Positions 1-7,652 of a DNA stretch of 17,602 bases are shown piece after piece (position 1 is the first letter of the stretch; every line of letters starts with the position of its first letter). The stretch lies in NCBI GenBank assembly GCA_002306815.1, contig DBTA01000019.1, positions 89,784 to 107,385 of the forward strand, given 5' to 3'. Position numbers and translations under genes: made by a program. Source of the DNA: Dehalococcoidia bacterium UBA1328. Its GTDB lineage: Bacteria; Chloroflexota; Dehalococcoidia; Lucifugimonadales; Lucifugimonadaceae. The notes under the pieces are model-generated. The model had not been told where the DNA came from, did no database searches, and was given only the letters and a program-made list of their open reading frames with translations.

Positions 1-12
1 ATAGGGTTGGAT

Positions 13-1161
13 TTACACGTCTGCTGGAGAGCCGTCCTCAGCATTCCAACTTCCATGGTTTTCTCCGGCGTTGCCACTCTGTTCTGAATCTCGTGGAGTA
101 AGCGGACGAGAGCGCAACACGTCTTCGTCCAGATCAGTTCCAAGTCCTGGCGCAGTCGGTAGCTCGAAATAACCGTCTTTGATCACCAGAGGCGTGGTCT
201 GGACTTTGTCGTTCCATGGCATGTCACGTGCAGTCTCGAGAATGAGGAAATTTGGAACCGTGGCACAAACATGCATTGAAGCGGCTGAAGCAATCGGCCC
301 GTTCGGATTGTGAGGAGCGAACTTGATGTACTCGATCTCTGCCATCGAAGCGATCCGCTTGATCTCAGAAATACCACCCGTGTGAGCGATATCAGGCTGG
401 ATCACGTCGGTGAGTCGACGGTGAAGGATGTCTCGGAAGCCGTATCGGAAAAACAAGCGCTCGCCGGTCGCAATATCCATTCTCACACCGGAATTGCGGA
501 TCTGTTCCATCGCATCGAGATTGTCGGGCGGAACCGGCTCTTCGAAGAACGTAATGTCGAACTCTTGAACAGCTTCCATTTGTCGAATCGCAACTGAAGG
601 TCGTGATCGACCGTGGTTGTCGATCATGATGAGTGGTTTGGGACCGAGGTAATCACGCATCGCCTTGATCTTCTCGTAGAGATCGTCAACAACGTCCTTT
701 TCGTGGAAGGCGATCTTAGTGTTGTCCCAGCCGCCTGTTTTGTAAGCGGAAAAGCCCTTTTCGACCTGATCCCATCCACCGCGTAGATCGCCTGCGTGAG
801 TATATGCTCGAACTCGATCCCTAACCTCTCCACCCAGCATCTTGTATATCGGGAGGTTGTAGAGCTTTCCGGTGAGATCCCAGAGTGCAATGTCAATCGC
901 TGCCATTGCAGAACCCATCACAACGCCGCCGCGCCAGAAGCCGTGACGGTACATGATTTGCCAGTTGCGTTCGATCTGGGTTGGATCGTTTCCGATTAAG
1001 CGTTCGGCAAGGACCTTTATTCCGGATTCGACCGCAAACTCATGCCGTTCAAGAGTTCCCTCTCCCCAGCCGTGAACTCCATCATCGGTTTCCACTTTGC
1101 AGAACACCCAGTTGCGGTGTCCGCCCTTCACAACAAACGTCTTGATATCGGTGATTTTCAT
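13..1161 (-). CDS. Enolase-superfamily dehydratase, D-galactonate dehydratase-like
   Basis: Predicted cytosolic Mg2+-dependent acid-sugar dehydratase of the mandelate racemase subgroup (382 residues). The N-terminal capping domain (about 1-120) is followed by a TIM barrel. Metal ligands are D181 (in IDNHGR), the EEP Glu at 207/208 and E234 (in TGERLF). H183 sits two residues after the first metal Asp. H284 (in FAPHNPNGPIA) and D257 (in IQPDIAHTGG) form the His-Asp dyad on strands 7 and 6. This spacing matches E. coli DgoD (D183, H185, E209, E235, H285) almost exactly, so abstraction of the alpha proton and loss of water from an aldonate is likely; the exact sugar acid cannot be read. I chose the ATG at 1161, which gives the usual MKITDIKT start; the frame stays open to a TTG at 1221, which would add 20 unconserved residues. 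No clear Shine-Dalgarno is seen. It lies 101 bp downstream of the MFS gene's stop on the same strand. Confidence 0.88.
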   Translation of the reverse strand: MKITDIKTFVVKGGHRNWVFCKVETDDGVHGWGEGTLERHEFAVESGIKVLAERLIGNDPTQIERNWQIMYRHGFWRGGVVMGSAMAAIDIALWDLTGKLYNLPIYKMLGGEVRDRVRAYTHAGDLRGGWDQVEKGFSAYKTGGWDNTKIAFHEKDVVDDLYEKIKAMRDYLGPKPLIMIDNHGRSRPSVAIRQMEAVQEFDITFFEEPVPPDNLDAMEQIRNSGVRMDIATGERLFFRYGFRDILHRRLTDVIQPDIAHTGGISEIKRIASMAEIEYIKFAPHNPNGPIASAASMHVCATVPNFLILETARDMPWNDKVQTTPLVIKDGYFELPTAPGLGTDLDEDVLRSRPLTPRDSEQSGNAGENHGSWNAEDGSPADV

Positions 1162-1262
1162 AATGTGACTATTGGTGAGACTACTGTCTCGCAAATATGA
1201 GGATTGACGGTCGCGAATCAACCACGGGAATCTTACGTCGCGCTCCGTTCGGACGGTAGTGG

Positions 1263-2420
1263 CTACAACTGTCGAATCTTCGGATAGATGAGTACCGTGA
1301 ACACTACCACTCCGAGGCAGCCTGCGGAGAGCAGAGCGTACCCAGCGCCAACGCCGTACATATCGGCCGCGTAACCGGCAGCAATACCTGCAGCAGGAGA
1401 GAGAGCAGTATCGAGCAAGGTCGCCGAAATTATTCGTCCTCGCAAGTGGTCAGGAGCAAGCTCCATCAAAGTCGCACTGTTGCCCGCCCTGAATAGAGTC
1501 TGAGAAATACCGATCCATATGATCAGCGGGAAGGCCATCCAAAGCATGTTTGCTCCGGCAAAACCTAGCAACGCCAGTCCGTAAGACGTTGCGGAGAACA
1601 GCATTAATCGGCCTTTGTACGAGACGGTTCTCCTTGAGGCGATGAACAAGCCGCCGCTGAGCCCGCCAATGGCTCCGACCGAAGTGAGAAGGCCCATCAG
1701 TCCTACACCAGCACCAAACTCCTCTTCCACCAACTGCGGCAGCAAGGTCTGATGGGAGAACCCAATTGCCAGTGGTCCCAACCCAATCAGTACCAGAGCA
1801 AGAATCACACGGTTCTGACCGATGTACACGAATCCCTCGATCAACTGGTTGAAAGGATTCGGTCGTTCTCGTCGATCACTGGTCTCTGGGAACTCGATTC
1901 GCGACGTAGTAATCAACACAACTGCAAATGCGCCAGCTGACCAGACATACGCCCAACCGACGTCTGTTGCAGCGATAAGTAATGCAATCAGGGCCGGACC
2001 ACCCAACCTCGTGCTGTTGATGGCTATCGAATTAAGCGACATGGCGTTGACCATGTCTTTTTTGTCGACCAGATTTGGGATAATCGATGTGCGTACGGGT
2101 TGGTTCATCGCCATTCCCGCACCCAACCCGAACGCGAGAACGTAGACATGCCACATTTCGACGATACCAGCAAGCAAAACGGCCGCCATGATCGCGTGCA
2201 TAAGCAGAGTCCAGCTCTGGATCACGAAAAGAAGCTTGCGGCGATTGAAACGATCGGCAGCGACACCGCCAATCAGCCCAAGGATCAACATAGGTATTGC
2301 CCGGGCGACCAACACCGAAGCTACCGAAGTCGAAGAACCCGTTAAATCCCAAACAAGCCAACTACGAGCCACCATATCGGCGTGCATCGCAGTTGCCGAA
2401 AGCACTTGACCGAACCACAA
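1263..2420 (-). CDS. MFS transporter, EntS/MFS_3-type exporter, with atypical 5' end
   Basis: Inner-membrane major facilitator of the MFS_3 (EntS-like) group with about 11-12 hydrophobic helices. The motif A loop GGVAADRFNRRK lies at residues 51-62, and LRGRIISA in the second half is typical of the family. The substrate is unknown; relatives export siderophores, drugs or macrolides. The first conventional start is a TTG at 2420, but the same frame upstream (2421-2465) encodes SLSNRNFRYLWFGQ, a typical N-terminus of the family. No ATG, GTG or TTG occurs in frame between there and the stop at 2514-2516. The true start may therefore be a rare ATT at 2465, or a frameshift may have separated the gene from the GTG at 2484. 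The encoded membrane part looks intact. The gene sits between the HEAT/sigma-like gene and the dehydratase on the same strand, so co-export or uptake of the dehydratase substrate is possible but unproven. Confidence 0.85.
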   Translation of the reverse strand: MWFGQVLSATAMHADMVARSWLVWDLTGSSTSVASVLVARAIPMLILGLIGGVAADRFNRRKLLFVIQSWTLLMHAIMAAVLLAGIVEMWHVYVLAFGLGAGMAMNQPVRTSIIPNLVDKKDMVNAMSLNSIAINSTRLGGPALIALLIAATDVGWAYVWSAGAFAVVLITTSRIEFPETSDRRERPNPFNQLIEGFVYIGQNRVILALVLIGLGPLAIGFSHQTLLPQLVEEEFGAGVGLMGLLTSVGAIGGLSGGLFIASRRTVSYKGRLMLFSATSYGLALLGFAGANMLWMAFPLIIWIGISQTLFRAGNSATLMELAPDHLRGRIISATLLDTALSPAAGIAAGYAADMYGVGAGYALLSAGCLGVVVFTVLIYPKIRQL

Positions 2421-2563
2421 ATATCGGAAGTTACGGTTACTTAACGATCGGAACGCTGGAGTAATAGAGGAAAGAATTAAACACGGCTCCGTTCCGCGTC
2501 TAATCGCTCTGATTCAGAAAATATTTTTTGGGGATTCAATACATCAGCAGTATAAGCCTGTGC

Positions 2564-3292
2564 TCAATCTGCAGTGACTTGTATTGGCGAGTGAATAGCT
2601 TGCCACGCTTCGAGTTCAAGCACTCGAACCTCTTCTAACGTGAAGTTCAAGGCATCAGCTGTGTCCAATGGAGTCGCGGCTGATCCATTGACCAAACCTA
2701 GCCGGTGCTGCATCACGTTTTTTTGATTCTCTGGCAACGACTCAACAGCTTTTACAGAGAATGCTCTCGCTATATCACCCGGAATCGAACGGGAGTGACC
2801 GTCGGCTGCTCTGAATAAACGGTCCATCATTTTTGTCCGGCCCATCGCCATTAGTCGCCTGAACGCCATATCTGAGATGCGTGCATTATTCGAACCAAGA
2901 TGACCAGCATCTTCAGAAGCCACACTTTCCAGACACAACCAGCCTTCGCGTGAGCCACCTGTCCGGAGCCCATGTATTGCCAACTGCCATGATGATTCAT
3001 GTTGCGATACTAGGAGATCACGAAGCATCTGTATCGATTTGAGGCTGCCGATCCTCCCAAGCTCTTTTGCAGCTGCGATACGGTTTTCTCGTGAACGATC
3101 AGAAAGCAAAGCCCGGAGCGCAGCGAGGCGCTCTTCTCCAGAACCACTCAGTTCTTCCGCAACTCTTAGTAGGTGTTGCCCCTCGGTTTCGCTCTCGGTT
3201 TTACTGAGACGGGTGATGCCGGAAGTTTCGGCAGTGTCGATGATCTTATCGTCAGAATCTGGCGTATGTGTGTTTGATGAGTGCTCTATCAT
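2564..3292 (-). CDS. HEAT-repeat protein with sigma-70 region 4-like C-terminus
   Basis: I do not recognise this as a named family. Reading from the ATG at 3292 (242 residues), residues 1-40 are polar and probably disordered. Residues about 40-165 hold helical HEAT-like repeats: LRALLSDRSRENRIAAAKEL, then GRIGSLKSIQMLRDLL, then SSWQLAIHGLR. Residues about 183-235 resemble sigma factor region 4: LPENQKNVMQHRLGL, a short GSAATPL link, TADALNFT, then LEEVRVLELEAWQAIHS. This matches the region 4 pattern LPxxxxxVxxxRFGL...TLEExxxxLxxTxExVRxIExxAxxxL. No region 2 or 3 is present, so it is not a complete sigma factor. It could be a regulator using a borrowed -35-binding helix-turn-helix plus a protein-binding HEAT scaffold. 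A GTG at 3349 would add 19 residues and run through the head-to-head receiver fragment, so I prefer 3292. Confidence 0.75.
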   Translation of the reverse strand: MIEHSSNTHTPDSDDKIIDTAETSGITRLSKTESETEGQHLLRVAEELSGSGEERLAALRALLSDRSRENRIAAAKELGRIGSLKSIQMLRDLLVSQHESSWQLAIHGLRTGGSREGWLCLESVASEDAGHLGSNNARISDMAFRRLMAMGRTKMMDRLFRAADGHSRSIPGDIARAFSVKAVESLPENQKNVMQHRLGLVNGSAATPLDTADALNFTLEEVRVLELEAWQAIHSPIQVTAD

Positions 3293-3314
3293 GTCGAAGT
3301 AGAGAATTCTACCT

Positions 3315-3527
3315 ATGCCGAAGATGAACGGATTTGAGGCTGTCAGCACGATTCTCTATGTCGATCCTGAAGCAGTGATTGCACTCACGTCTATGAAGGA
3401 GGACGGAGAGTATGAGTCACTTGCAAAAGACGGTGGAGCTGCAGTGTTTTACTTGAAGCAACATTTGGATGTCGGCGTAGTTCGAGACCTTATCGAACAG
3501 CACCACCATCAGATTCTGGCTGAATAG
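3315..3527 (+). pseudogene. Truncated response-regulator receiver (CheY-like) remnant
   Basis: The 70-codon frame matches the C-terminal half of a receiver domain. MPKMNGFEAV is the segment just after the phospho-acceptor Asp in normal receivers. VIALTSMKE carries the conserved Thr/Ser of strand 4, and AVFYLKQ the conserved Lys of strand 5. The acidic pair near the N-terminus and the phospho-acceptor Asp are absent. A stop (TAG at 3300-3302) lies four codons before the ATG, and no earlier part of a receiver is seen in the other plus frames, where the HEAT gene lies antisense. It therefore cannot work as a phospho-receiver as it stands. It runs head-to-head with the HEAT/sigma-like gene, 22 bp apart, and overlaps the last 38 bp of the convergent EamA gene. 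A short expressed protein cannot be excluded. Confidence 0.62.
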
Positions 3528-4476
3528 CCTCAGGCTTGCTCCGCCTTTGCGCGAGTGCAGAACCGACAATTACTAGAATCGCTCCCACGTAGAGTTCACC
3601 ACCTACCGATTCCCCCAAAATCCACCAGCTGAAGAGCACACCGAAGATTGGTTGACTGAGCGAAATCACGGTCACTCGTGATGGCAAGTATCGGCTCAGA
3701 AGCCACGTTTGGCCGATAAAACCAAGACCGGCAATTAACACTCCCGTGTAAAACAAAGCAATCACCAACTGCGTGGTCACTATGAACGCCTCATCGGATT
3801 CGAATATCAAGCTGGCGATCACAAACGTGACAATGCCGAACACGCTTTGCGCTATCAGCAGTTTGTGCTGAGCAATGCCTTGCCCCAGTTGTGATATATA
3901 CACCTGTCTGGCTCCAAGTAGCATTGCAGAAACAAGAAGCAGTAAATCGCCTAAAAGAAAGTCCGAGCTCGATTCGGCAAACCCTTTGTAGAACACCGCA
4001 ATCACGCCCGAATATGCAACAAGCGTACCGAACGTCCGAGCACGCGACATTCGATCGCCAGGAACGAAAAAGTGAGCGAACACGCCAGTCCACAACGGAA
4101 ACGTAGCGGTAACAACCACCGCGTGCCCTGCGGTCGTGAAGTCCTGACCAACGTTCATGAACGCCAACTGCACCGTGAATAAAACTCCGAGCATCACCAA
4201 CGGAACCCACTCGTGGCGCATCACCTTGAACGACTGGCGAGTGGCGATTGCGTAAACGAGCACAACGATCGCACCGAGAATGAATCGAAGATAACCGAGA
4301 CGAAGCGGACCAGCGTCTTCTAGTCCCGCCTTGTTAGCAACCGGGTTGCCCGCCCACATCGTTGACAGCGTTAGCGCTAGCGCGCCAGCCTTTACTGAAA
4401 GAGGACGACGTTGGTCTCCACTTCCAGTGCCAATGCTGGATGCCTTTGACGAATCTTCAGATGCGTTAGAGCTCAT
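3490..4476 (-). CDS. EamA/DMT-superfamily permease
   Basis: Inner-membrane drug/metabolite transporter with two EamA repeats and about ten hydrophobic helices (328 residues from the ATG at 4476). The first 28 residues are polar. The first repeat contains NVGQDFTTAGHAVVVTATFP (109-128). The second ends in LSQPIFGVLFSWWILGE (273-289), the counterpart of the conserved E/QP...LGE motif. Relatives export amino acids, threonine/homoserine, S-adenosylmethionine or nucleosides. The ATG at 4476 lies 10 bp after the stop of the serine hydrolase gene; an upstream in-frame start at 4524 would overlap that gene and add an unlikely N-terminus. The gene is the last of a three-gene unit with the aminotransferase and hydrolase, so it may move an amino acid or a product of those enzymes (inference). 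Confidence 0.87.
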   Translation of the reverse strand: MSSNASEDSSKASSIGTGSGDQRRPLSVKAGALALTLSTMWAGNPVANKAGLEDAGPLRLGYLRFILGAIVVLVYAIATRQSFKVMRHEWVPLVMLGVLFTVQLAFMNVGQDFTTAGHAVVVTATFPLWTGVFAHFFVPGDRMSRARTFGTLVAYSGVIAVFYKGFAESSSDFLLGDLLLLVSAMLLGARQVYISQLGQGIAQHKLLIAQSVFGIVTFVIASLIFESDEAFIVTTQLVIALFYTGVLIAGLGFIGQTWLLSRYLPSRVTVISLSQPIFGVLFSWWILGESVGGELYVGAILVIVGSALAQRRSKPEAIQPESDGGAVR

Positions 4477-4486
4477 GAATCGAACG

Positions 4487-5638
4487 CTACGATCCCACTG
4501 CCTGAGCAGCAAGATCAAAAACACCCGTTACGTCTTCGCACCATCGAGTCACAACGACGAGGCCTTTTTCAGGATCAATCACGACGCAGTTTCCACCCGC
4601 GCCAGAAGCAGCAAAGGTCGATTCCGAAGCGTGCTTTCCATATCGGGCATGGCCGGTGTTGAGCCACCACATGTACCCATACTGATCGTTCTTATCGCAC
4701 GGTGTGGTCATCATGTCGATCCACTGATCGGACACAATCTGATGATCGCCCCATTTACCGCGATTGAGATAGAGCAGTCCGAACCTGGCGTGGTCGAGAG
4801 TGTTTATCCATAAACCACCACCCCAATGAGCTCCTCCCGAAACCGATTCTGTGACCAGACCGTCGAGATTAACCTCGGAATGATGTTCGTAACCGTGCCA
4901 TTCCCAGCTACTAGAAGCTCCAATCTGATCCATCACCTCACGCTTGAGAACATCGGGGAGTGGCTCGTTCCAAACTGCCAGTAACGCAAGTGCTGTTCGA
5001 TTTACTCGAACGTCGTTGTACTCCCAATGCCCACCGGGGGCCTGTCTCTCTCGACGTGAGAAGTCCCCGCTTGCCCCCATGCCCTCGGGATCGAGATTGC
5101 GGTTCCAGTCGACAATGTCAGGTTTTGTGTAGAGCGTCCCTTCCCACTCGGAAGTTTGCTGGAGAAGGTGCTCCCACGTGATACCGCGGTTGTGATCAGT
5201 GTCGAACCCATCGATGGGCTTGCCAGTAGCTGTGCTTATGACCGACTTACCAATTTCGTACCCAACAACGGGGTCTTTGGGACTACGAATTATTCCGCGG
5301 TCGTACGCAAGACCCGCGATCGTGGCAACGTAGCTCTTCGTTGCGCTAAAAGTCAGGTCGACCCGTTCGAGATCACCCCATTCGGCAACTATGTAACCGT
5401 CTTTAACCACCACACCGGCCGGGCCTCCTCGATCTTTGAAGGAACCGAGCTTTGCCGCCCACTGCGGAGCGTCTTGCCCAACGTTTCCTTTACTCGGATC
5501 TTTCGGCCAGTTGATTTCGTTATCGAACGCGAACCGAATCGCTTCATCCAATTTCGAGTGGTCAAGACCTAGTGAATCCGCTGATCGACGTTCCCAATCG
5601 TTCTTGGGTGGGAGGTAGAGGCTTTTCGTTGAGGTCAC
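4487..5638 (-). CDS. Beta-lactamase-fold serine hydrolase (PF00144-like, class C)
   Basis: Serine hydrolase of the penicillin-binding-protein/class C beta-lactamase fold, 383 residues. The nucleophile motif S98-A-T-K101 lies in LTFSATKSYVA. The Tyr motif is Y207-N208 in HWEYNDVRVN, and a glycine-rich segment AASGAGGN near 343-350 fits the third active-site strand. HLLQQTSEWEG (157-167) corresponds to the conserved HLL-QTSG segment. No signal peptide is visible, so it is probably cytosolic, unlike true beta-lactamases. Family members act as esterases, D-aminopeptidases, amidases or carboxypeptidases; the substrate cannot be told. The start is a GTG at 5638, 3 bp after the aminotransferase stop, with AGAGGA about 7 nt upstream inside that gene, so translation is probably coupled. 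Confidence 0.85.
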   Translation of the reverse strand: MTSTKSLYLPPKNDWERRSADSLGLDHSKLDEAIRFAFDNEINWPKDPSKGNVGQDAPQWAAKLGSFKDRGGPAGVVVKDGYIVAEWGDLERVDLTFSATKSYVATIAGLAYDRGIIRSPKDPVVGYEIGKSVISTATGKPIDGFDTDHNRGITWEHLLQQTSEWEGTLYTKPDIVDWNRNLDPEGMGASGDFSRRERQAPGGHWEYNDVRVNRTALALLAVWNEPLPDVLKREVMDQIGASSSWEWHGYEHHSEVNLDGLVTESVSGGAHWGGGLWINTLDHARFGLLYLNRGKWGDHQIVSDQWIDMMTTPCDKNDQYGYMWWLNTGHARYGKHASESTFAASGAGGNCVVIDPEKGLVVVTRWCEDVTGVFDLAAQAVGS

Positions 5639-5641
5639 GAA

Positions 5642-6577
5642 CTAGTCCTCTAGTCGCTTCAGGTACTGACCGATCCAGTCGAAATCGACAAAATCGACAT
5701 AGGCATCCATTAGAGCCTTCGTGATTGGACCCGCAGGCGAACCGTCCCCAATTTCTCTTCCTTGAAACGTTCGAACACCGCATATACAGAGCGATGTAGA
5801 GGTCAGGAAAATTTCGTCAGCAGTCATTGCATCGAAAAGGTCGATATCTTTGGCAACAACTGGAACGTCGATACGCCCAGCCATTTCGATAGCTGTTTCT
5901 CGCGAGATTCCACCGAGAACATACTGCTCTTTGGGTGTGTAAATCACTCCATCTTTCACAGTGAATATGTTCGAGCCGATTCCCTCGGTGAGGAATCCAC
6001 GTGTATCGAGTAGGATCGCCCACGCCTCTGGATCCTGAGCCTTAGCTTCCATGTCAGCCATGATCAGATTTAGATAGTTGTGAGACTTCGCCCGTGGGCT
6101 TAGTGCCTCGGGCGGCGTGCGACGCACAGATGGCACCAGAACGTCTATCCCGTCTCTGTATAGCCTTGCACGTGGTTTGAGAGGCAATGGCGCGCATTCG
6201 ATGATCACGTTGGGACCACCGTCGGTCTCCCACATGTCGCCGCCTACCAAATCGACACCTCGTGAAACTCGTTGCCCAACCCAGAAGTCGTCGTCTGGTC
6301 CAAGCAAGTGCAAGTTCGCTTCCATAACCTCACGGGTTTTAGCAACCATTTCTTCGGCAGTCATTCCCGGATTGATGTCGACGTACTTCAACGAGTTGTA
6401 GAAACGTTCAATATGAGTTTCCAACTTGAAAATCTTATGACCGAAAGTACGTGTCATGTCAAATACGGCGTCGCCATACTTGAATCCACGATCTCTAAAA
6501 GGCACTTTGACCTCAGATTCTGGGACTATTTCACCGTTGAAGTAGGCAACTCGTTCGCCTTTTCGTGCAGTAGCCAT
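5642..6577 (-). CDS. Class IV (fold-type IV) PLP aminotransferase
   Basis: PLP-dependent transaminase of the branched-chain/D-amino-acid aminotransferase fold, 311 residues from the ATG at 6577. K164 in SPRAKSHNYLNLI is the expected Schiff-base lysine, and E198 in FLTEGIGSNIF is the Glu that pairs with the pyridine nitrogen. VLGGISRETAIEMA (220-233) and TSTSLCICGV (259-268) are family landmarks, as is the N-terminal FRDRGFKYGDAVFD. It could be a branched-chain, D-alanine or (R)-selective amine aminotransferase; the ilvE, dat and aminodeoxychorismate lyase types cannot be separated by eye. A GTG at 6589 would add only four residues. It is the first gene of the unit aminotransferase, hydrolase, permease and has a 276-bp upstream gap that could hold its promoter. 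Confidence 0.88.
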   Translation of the reverse strand: MATARKGERVAYFNGEIVPESEVKVPFRDRGFKYGDAVFDMTRTFGHKIFKLETHIERFYNSLKYVDINPGMTAEEMVAKTREVMEANLHLLGPDDDFWVGQRVSRGVDLVGGDMWETDGGPNVIIECAPLPLKPRARLYRDGIDVLVPSVRRTPPEALSPRAKSHNYLNLIMADMEAKAQDPEAWAILLDTRGFLTEGIGSNIFTVKDGVIYTPKEQYVLGGISRETAIEMAGRIDVPVVAKDIDLFDAMTADEIFLTSTSLCICGVRTFQGREIGDGSPAGPITKALMDAYVDFVDFDWIGQYLKRLED

Positions 6578-6741
6578 CGTTCGTAACACCCAATCATGCT
6601 GGTAAAAGTATTGGATTTCGCACCCTAGACGTTCAACGGACCTTCGATCAGCTCACGTCGATCCGGACGCTTCATGCCCCTGATTTCGCAGGGTACTGCA
6701 CGATGCTACGCCTCACGAGGGTTTGCGTATAGTTCCAAATT

Positions 6742-6766
6742 AGAAATCTGAGACGGCAAGATTTCT
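6742..6766. repeat. 8-bp inverted repeat upstream of the aminotransferase gene
   Basis: AGAAATCT (6742-6749) and AGATTTCT (6759-6766) are perfect reverse complements separated by 9 bp. It lies in the gap between the VLRF1-like gene and the aminotransferase, about 165 bp before the aminotransferase ATG. It is AT-rich and lacks a T-tract, so a weak terminator or an operator are both possible; chance occurrence is also possible. Nothing else clear is seen in this gap. Confidence 0.3.
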
Positions 6767-6853
6767 TATGTATTTTGCGAGTCGCGTGAACTAATGATCT
6801 AGCGAATAAATGCTAATAGCGATTTACAGAGCTAGATTTTTTATATTTCACTG

Positions 6854-7546
6854 TCATTCATACTCAAAAACTCGAAACGACCACGCGTCGCGTACCGCAT
6901 CGTCGAGCGCCTTTCTTCCGGGTTGATCGACAGCAACCCGGTTTGGGAGAACCCGTTCGCTCAGATCGTCAGGCAAGTTCACGCGCTTCAGAAATTGTCC
7001 TAAAACAACTCGATCACCGCCCAACGACAGGAAGTCCAGCTCACCTGGATATTCGCCTAACCTCGAACTTGCCACCTCCCCTGCCCGGTCGAACAGTTCT
7101 CTAATCCACCTCTCGCGACCCCGACGAAAACGGTTGGAAGATTGCCCGCCCTTGCGATGCTGCCCTTTCACATATCGACTGCCGGTCTTGGTCGTGACTA
7201 ACTCGCCGTCTTCGGCAATACCTATAGCCCAATGACCCAGGCGCAGCAGGATTATCCCGATAGCGCGTGGTTGTGAAGTGAAGTTTCTCAAATCATCGAA
7301 AGAATTTGATTCGCTCGCAATTGCGATTGGAAATGGTGGCAATAAAGCCATTAGTGGTTGCAACTCCGAAGGTGGCGTCTCGACACTGATCAAGACGATG
7401 CCGTTTTCAGACTCATGAGCGGATCGAGGCAGCGAATACCACTCTTCGTCAAGCGAATATCCGGATGGCAGCAGTTCAATCACGAACTTCGAGCCCGGTT
7501 CTATTTCGAAATCAATCAACCGTTCAAGCAGCCGTGAACGGTGCAT
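6854..7546 (-). CDS. acVLRF1-like peptidyl-tRNA hydrolase / release factor
   Basis: Vms1-like release factor 1 (VLRF1) domain protein, expected to act on peptidyl-tRNA in ribosome rescue or quality control. The diagnostic stretch is TTKTGSRYVKGQHRKGGQSS, followed by RFRRGRER; the GGQ at 133-135 (numbered from the ATG at 7546) matches the catalytic loop of eRF1/Vms1-type enzymes. LRLGHWAIGIAEDGELV precedes it and LDFLSLGGDRVVLGQFL follows, as in bacterial acVLRF1 proteins. About 230 residues fits the usual length. The start is uncertain: the frame is open up to an ATG at 7723, with a TTG at 7690, but both would overlap the upstream enolase-superfamily gene. The ATG at 7546 gives MHRSRLLERLIDF, which resembles the family's N-terminal helix. 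It sits 106 bp downstream of that gene on the same strand with no clear functional link. Confidence 0.82.
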   Translation of the reverse strand: MHRSRLLERLIDFEIEPGSKFVIELLPSGYSLDEEWYSLPRSAHESENGIVLISVETPPSELQPLMALLPPFPIAIASESNSFDDLRNFTSQPRAIGIILLRLGHWAIGIAEDGELVTTKTGSRYVKGQHRKGGQSSNRFRRGRERWIRELFDRAGEVASSRLGEYPGELDFLSLGGDRVVLGQFLKRVNLPDDLSERVLPNRVAVDQPGRKALDDAVRDAWSFRVFEYE

Positions 7547-7652
7547 CTTTCGAGGACCAGCTATTTTGGCGGTGACACTCACCGGGACGGGCTCCAAGCG
7601 TGGATCGTAGACCTCACACTTTATCCTGTCCCAGTTCGAAAAAACTGTGCAG

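Noticed and set aside
2564..3292. Complete RNA polymerase sigma factor
   Set aside because: Only a region 4-like C-terminus is present; there is no region 2 for -10 recognition, and the rest is HEAT-like.
4331..4813. 160-codon plus-strand frame opposite the EamA and serine hydrolase genes
   Set aside because: It spans the antisense of two well-supported genes and their junction, with no protein-like motif.
5156..5572. 138-codon plus-strand frame opposite the serine hydrolase
   Set aside because: It is a shadow of a gene with intact SxxK and Tyr motifs; the translation shows no domain.
4487..5638. Antibiotic-resistance beta-lactamase
   Set aside because: It has the fold motifs, but no signal peptide is visible and it sits in a metabolic unit with an aminotransferase; such proteins are usually esterases or peptidases.
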